Source: Salipaludibacillus sp047795645
GTDB lineage: Bacteria; Bacillota; Bacilli; Bacillales; Salisediminibacteriaceae
Reading direction: 5' to 3'
Length of the DNA stretch: 64,000 bases
Assembly (NCBI RefSeq): GCF_047795645.1
Contig: NZ_CP181045.1
Coordinates: 5,126,281 to 5,190,280 of the forward strand
The notes beneath the pieces are model-generated. The model worked only from the letters and a program-made list of their open reading frames with translations. It was not told the origin of the DNA and ran no database searches. This document shows positions 61,175-64,000 of the stretch, piece by piece. Position numbers and translations under genes: made by a program. The first letter of the stretch is position 1. Each line of letters begins with the position of its first letter.

Positions 61175-61241
61175 GTATCTACCCTATTCATTATTGGTTA
61201 ATCATGGTAAACTATGAAAAAAGGGAAAAGGACTGATTCAA

Positions 61242-61613
61242 ATGGCTGAGGAAACAATACTAGAATTTGAAAATCATCTTTTTGGTATCAAAGGCAAGAA
61301 AGAAGGATTCCTAAAGATTCCGAAAGAATTTTATACGTTGACCAATGAACGATTGAAAATTTCTAAGCAGGGAATGATGACGGAAACAAAAAGCGATATC
61401 GAGCTTTTCAAAATCAAAGATATCTCTGTTAATCAAAAAATGAAAGACAAGATGATGGACCTGGGAGATATCGTGATCATTAGTTCCGATGCCAGTGATC
61501 CAGAACTAACGTTAAAAAAGATTAAAGGACCACATGATGTCCGTGAGAAAATCAGAAGCGCTGCCAAGGAAGCAAGAGAGTCCGCTGGCGTAGCATATAG
61601 GCAAGACGTGTAA
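61242..61613 (+). CDS. bacterial PH-domain-like phage protein
   Basis: The 123-residue protein resembles YdbT-type bacterial PH domains: LTNERLKISKQGMMT, IKDISVNQKMKDK, and GDIVIISSDASDPELTL, with a C-terminal helix. Such domains bind lipid or protein in oligomeric rings. Its role in the phage is unknown. It lies between two terminators, so it may have its own promoter. Confidence 0.75.
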   Translation: MAEETILEFENHLFGIKGKKEGFLKIPKEFYTLTNERLKISKQGMMTETKSDIELFKIKDISVNQKMKDKMMDLGDIVIISSDASDPELTLKKIKGPHDVREKIRSAAKEARESAGVAYRQDV

Positions 61614-61636
61614 GCATCCTAACGGGTGCTTTTTTC
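61612..61636 (+). terminator. terminator after the PH-domain gene
   Basis: AAGCATCC and GGGTGCTT pair around TAAC, then TTTTTT. Confidence 0.8.
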
Positions 61637-61657
61637 ATAGAATGGGAGGTGCACCCT

Positions 61658-62002
61658 TTGAATCAAAAAACAAAGTGCGATGAATGCGAGAAGACGTTTA
61701 TGATCACGCGGATTAAGAAAGAGAACGTGGGGCTAAACAAGGGTGAGCGTGTTGTTTTTTACTATATCCAGTGCCCACACTGTAAAAAGAAATATCTGAG
61801 CCACGTAGAAAGCACAAAGGTAAAACGGCTTATCGAAAAAGTTAAAAAACGTCAAAATAACATTAAGCTGACGATAAAAAGCAAGATACCTTCAGAAGAG
61901 AAAGAAAAGTTAATTAGTAAAAATAGAGACGAGATAAAAGAATTACAAACGGAAGCGAGAGTGATCCAGGAAGATTTAAAGTCTCGTTTCGCACTAAGGT
62001 AG
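61658..62002 (+). CDS. zinc-ribbon and coiled-coil phage protein
   Basis: The 114-residue protein has CDEC and CPHC pairs with MITRIKKENVG between them, then a coiled coil with KVKRLIEKVKKRQNN. TTG 61658 follows GGGAGGTG. Family unknown; similar small genes precede terminase genes in related phages. Confidence 0.65.
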   Translation: MNQKTKCDECEKTFMITRIKKENVGLNKGERVVFYYIQCPHCKKKYLSHVESTKVKRLIEKVKKRQNNIKLTIKSKIPSEEKEKLISKNRDEIKELQTEARVIQEDLKSRFALR

Positions 62003-62024
62003 GCACCTAAACAGGTGTCTTTTT
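62001..62024 (+). terminator. terminator before the terminase genes
   Basis: AGGCACCT and AGGTGTCT pair with a wobble around AAAC, then TTTT. Confidence 0.75.
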
Positions 62025-62060
62025 CTATGTTTAAAATACTTCAGGAGGTGGTGGTATACC

Positions 62061-62498
62061 ATGAGCAGAAAACTAACAAGAAAGCAGCAAAAATTCGCTG
62101 ATGAGTATATCATCATCGGTGTAGCAGAAAAGGCAGCGTTGAAAGCAGGATACAGCAAATCTTATTCTAGGGCTAGAGCTAATGAGTTGTTGGCAAATGT
62201 CGGCATCAAAAAATATATAGATGAACGACTAGACGAAATTAAGAGTCAAAAGGTTGCTGATCAGCAAGAGATCATGGAATTCCTTACGTCTATTGTCCGA
62301 GGAGAAGTGCGTGAGCCTGTCCCTATACTCGATGGGGAAGGTACTCAGAGAGTTGTCAGCTTACAACCTAACGTCCAAGCAAGGAGAGCAGCTGCCGAAT
62401 TATTAGGGAAGCGATATACGATGTGGACGGAGAAGCACCAGATAGACGGGGACCTTGACTTAAGCGTGGTGGTAGATTATGGCGATGATGAAGACTAA
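62061..62498 (+). CDS. terminase small subunit
   Basis: The 145-residue protein matches the Terminase_2 family: LTRKQQKFADEYIIIG, AALKAGYSKSYSRARANELL, and KRYTMWTEKHQIDG. It recognises the phage packaging site. CAGGAGGTGG precedes the ATG. It overlaps the large subunit gene by 20 bases. Confidence 0.92.
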   Translation: MSRKLTRKQQKFADEYIIIGVAEKAALKAGYSKSYSRARANELLANVGIKKYIDERLDEIKSQKVADQQEIMEFLTSIVRGEVREPVPILDGEGTQRVVSLQPNVQARRAAAELLGKRYTMWTEKHQIDGDLDLSVVVDYGDDED

Positions 62499-63753
62499 GC
62501 AAGAGGTGAAGGTTCAGTTTAACCGAATTTTCAAAGAATCTAACCGAACTAAAAAACGATATCGTGTACTCAAAGGTTCTGCTGGAAGTGGAAAATCCGT
62601 CAATATTGCACAAGATTACATTTTAAAGCTAGGTGATTCTAGATACAAGGGTGCTAATCTACTTTGCCTTAGAAAAGTAGATGTATCTAACAGACATTCT
62701 ACCTTTTCAGAGCTGAAAGGCGCTATTAACCAAATATACGGTAAAAAAGCATCCTCATATTGGTATGTAAACGAAAGCAGCATGAAGCTTCGTTCTAAAG
62801 TTACCGGGAATGAGGTTATTTTTCGTGGAGTGCAGCATGAGAAAGACCGAGAGAAATTAAAATCGATTAACTTCCCTAACGGTGATTTAACTTGGATTTG
62901 GATTGAAGAAGCCACTGAACTTTATGAGGCTGATTTAGATATCTTAGATGACCGTTTAAGAGGGATATTGAACAACCCTAATTTATACTATCAGATCACT
63001 CTTACATTCAATCCAGTAAGCGCTCAGCATTGGATTAAGAGGAAATTCTTTGACTATACAGATGACGATATTTTTACTAGCCATTCAACATACTTACAAA
63101 ATCGATTCATAGACGATGCTTACTACCGTCGGATGGAGCGAAGAAAAAGACAAGATCCTGACGGCTATCGAGTATACGGATTGGGTGAGTGGGGAGAACT
63201 AGGTGGGCTGATTTTAACAAATTATAAAGTCACAGATTTCGATACGTCGTTTTCTAATTTTGACTTTAAAGTCAACGCCCAGGATTTCGGGTTTAATCAC
63301 GCGAACGTCATCGGAGAAGTTGGATTTAAAGACGGGGATCTTTATTTGTGTAAAGAGCTATACGAATTTGAAAAAGAAACCAATGAGTTAATTGCATTAG
63401 CTAATAAGCAAGGATTTAACAAAAAGTTGCCCATGTACTGCGATAGTGCAGAGCCTGACCGAATCAAGATGTGGCAGAAGGCTGGATATAAAGCAAGAGG
63501 AGTTAAGAAAGAGCCTGGAAGTGTTCATGCTCAAATTGACTATCTAAAACAACGCACGGTCTATATACATCCGTCATGCATTAATACGCAAAAAGAAATT
63601 CAGCAGTGGAAGTGGAAGAAAGATGAAAAGACAAACACTTACACAGATGAACCAGTTAATTATTTTGATGATGCAATGGCTATGCTGAGATACTGCATCG
63701 AAAGCGTACGTCGAGGATCAGTACAAATCAAAACGTTTAAAGGAGGGCTGTAA
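62479..63753 (+). CDS. terminase large subunit (PBSX type)
   Basis: The 424-residue packaging motor has Walker A GSAGSGKSVNIA and Walker B LTWIWIEEATEL in the ATPase half. The nuclease half shows AQDFGFN, MYCDSAEPD and FDDAMAMLRY acidic motifs. It cuts and translocates phage DNA. The start is uncertain among three close ATGs within the small subunit gene. Confidence 0.93.
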   Translation: MAMMKTKQEVKVQFNRIFKESNRTKKRYRVLKGSAGSGKSVNIAQDYILKLGDSRYKGANLLCLRKVDVSNRHSTFSELKGAINQIYGKKASSYWYVNESSMKLRSKVTGNEVIFRGVQHEKDREKLKSINFPNGDLTWIWIEEATELYEADLDILDDRLRGILNNPNLYYQITLTFNPVSAQHWIKRKFFDYTDDDIFTSHSTYLQNRFIDDAYYRRMERRKRQDPDGYRVYGLGEWGELGGLILTNYKVTDFDTSFSNFDFKVNAQDFGFNHANVIGEVGFKDGDLYLCKELYEFEKETNELIALANKQGFNKKLPMYCDSAEPDRIKMWQKAGYKARGVKKEPGSVHAQIDYLKQRTVYIHPSCINTQKEIQQWKWKKDEKTNTYTDEPVNYFDDAMAMLRYCIESVRRGSVQIKTFKGGL

Positions 63754-64000
63754 ATGGTTTTCACACACCCACGAGAAGAGGAAATCACGGCAGAAGTCGT
63801 TGAAGAATTTATAGATTTACACAAAGCTCAGCTTCCGAGGTATACGAGATTAAAAGATTTATACGAGAGCGATGCGCCAATCCTACACATGGATGAGAAG
63901 CCAGAGCATAAACCAGATAACCGCCTAGTCGTAAACTACGCCAAATACATCACCGACACGTTTAACGGCTATTTTATCGGTATACCGGTGAAGATCACTC
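63754..64000 (+). CDS. phage portal protein, SPP1 Gp6 type (partial)
   Basis: Only the first 82 codons are in the window. VEEFIDLHKAQLPRYTRLKD and NRLVVNYAKYITDTFNGYFI match the SPP1-type portal, the ring through which DNA enters the capsid. AAAGGAGGG precedes the ATG. The gene runs off the window end. Confidence 0.88.
   Translation, partial: MVFTHPREEEITAEVVEEFIDLHKAQLPRYTRLKDLYESDAPILHMDEKPEHKPDNRLVVNYAKYITDTFNGYFIGIPVKIT

Noticed and set aside
1..64000. CRISPR arrays, rRNA genes or complete insertion sequences
   Set aside because: No regular repeat-spacer pattern, no rRNA motifs and no transposase were found. The only recombinase is the phage serine integrase.

Overview
The window comes from a low-GC Gram-positive member of the Bacillaceae. 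Host gene order follows the Bacillus subtilis yqf-yqg-yqh region: zur, yqfW, yqfX, ispG, yqfZ, DUF1189, sodA, yqgE, pbpA, rpmG, 5-FTHF cyclo-ligase, rhomboid gluP, yqgQ, glcK, yqgV, yqgW, yqgX, yqgY, comGA. Strong Shine-Dalgarno sites, frequent TTG/GTG starts, SinR-type regulators and CcpA/Zur/sigma-W/sigma-B-like sites agree. Acidic exported domains and genes B. subtilis lacks here (ppx-ppk, a Na/Pi cotransporter) suggest an alkaliphilic or halotolerant genus such as Alkalihalobacillus or Halalkalibacter; that is inference.

Positions 1-8220: a membrane-anchored lytic transglycosylase, a ppx-ppk polyphosphate operon on the minus strand, and a zinc locus (ATPase, two different permeases, Zur) behind a promoter with a Zur-box-like operator. 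Positions 8388-17637: yqfW, yqfX, ispG, yqfZ, a DUF1002 protein, an NfeD-like membrane protein behind a sigma-W-type promoter, a short XRE regulator, a SinR homologue, a DUF1189 protein and a Na/Pi cotransporter. Positions 17776-18060: tRNA-Met, tRNA-Ile2 and tRNA-Ser. Positions 18221-42151: Fe-S family protein, sodA, an MFS transporter, a structured RNA candidate (possibly 6S), pbpA, small membrane proteins, ribosomal protein L33, folate, lactate and glucose metabolism genes, gluP, and small conserved yqg genes. Three copies of an 85-bp hairpin repeat lie in intergenic regions.

From about 43,060 to the end of the window is the left part of a prophage inserted inside comGA, the competence pseudopilus ATPase gene. 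The phage integrase is a large serine recombinase that ends at the junction. The order is then: LexA-like repressor and divergent Cro-like gene with repeated operators; early microproteins, one of which is little more than a SinI domain; a recombination/replication block (SbcC-like ATPase, Sak4-like ATPase, DUF669, replication terminator-like protein, helicase, primase-helicase); an iteron-like array that could be the replication origin; RusA; a late regulator; and small terminase, large terminase and portal (cut by the window end). Most prophage genes run on the plus strand with ATGA overlaps, as expected for one long early transcript.

The most interesting idea is that the phage may touch two host developmental systems: it splits comGA, and it encodes a 27-residue SinI-like peptide that could bind the host SinR (itself encoded at 14452-14787) or a phage protein.
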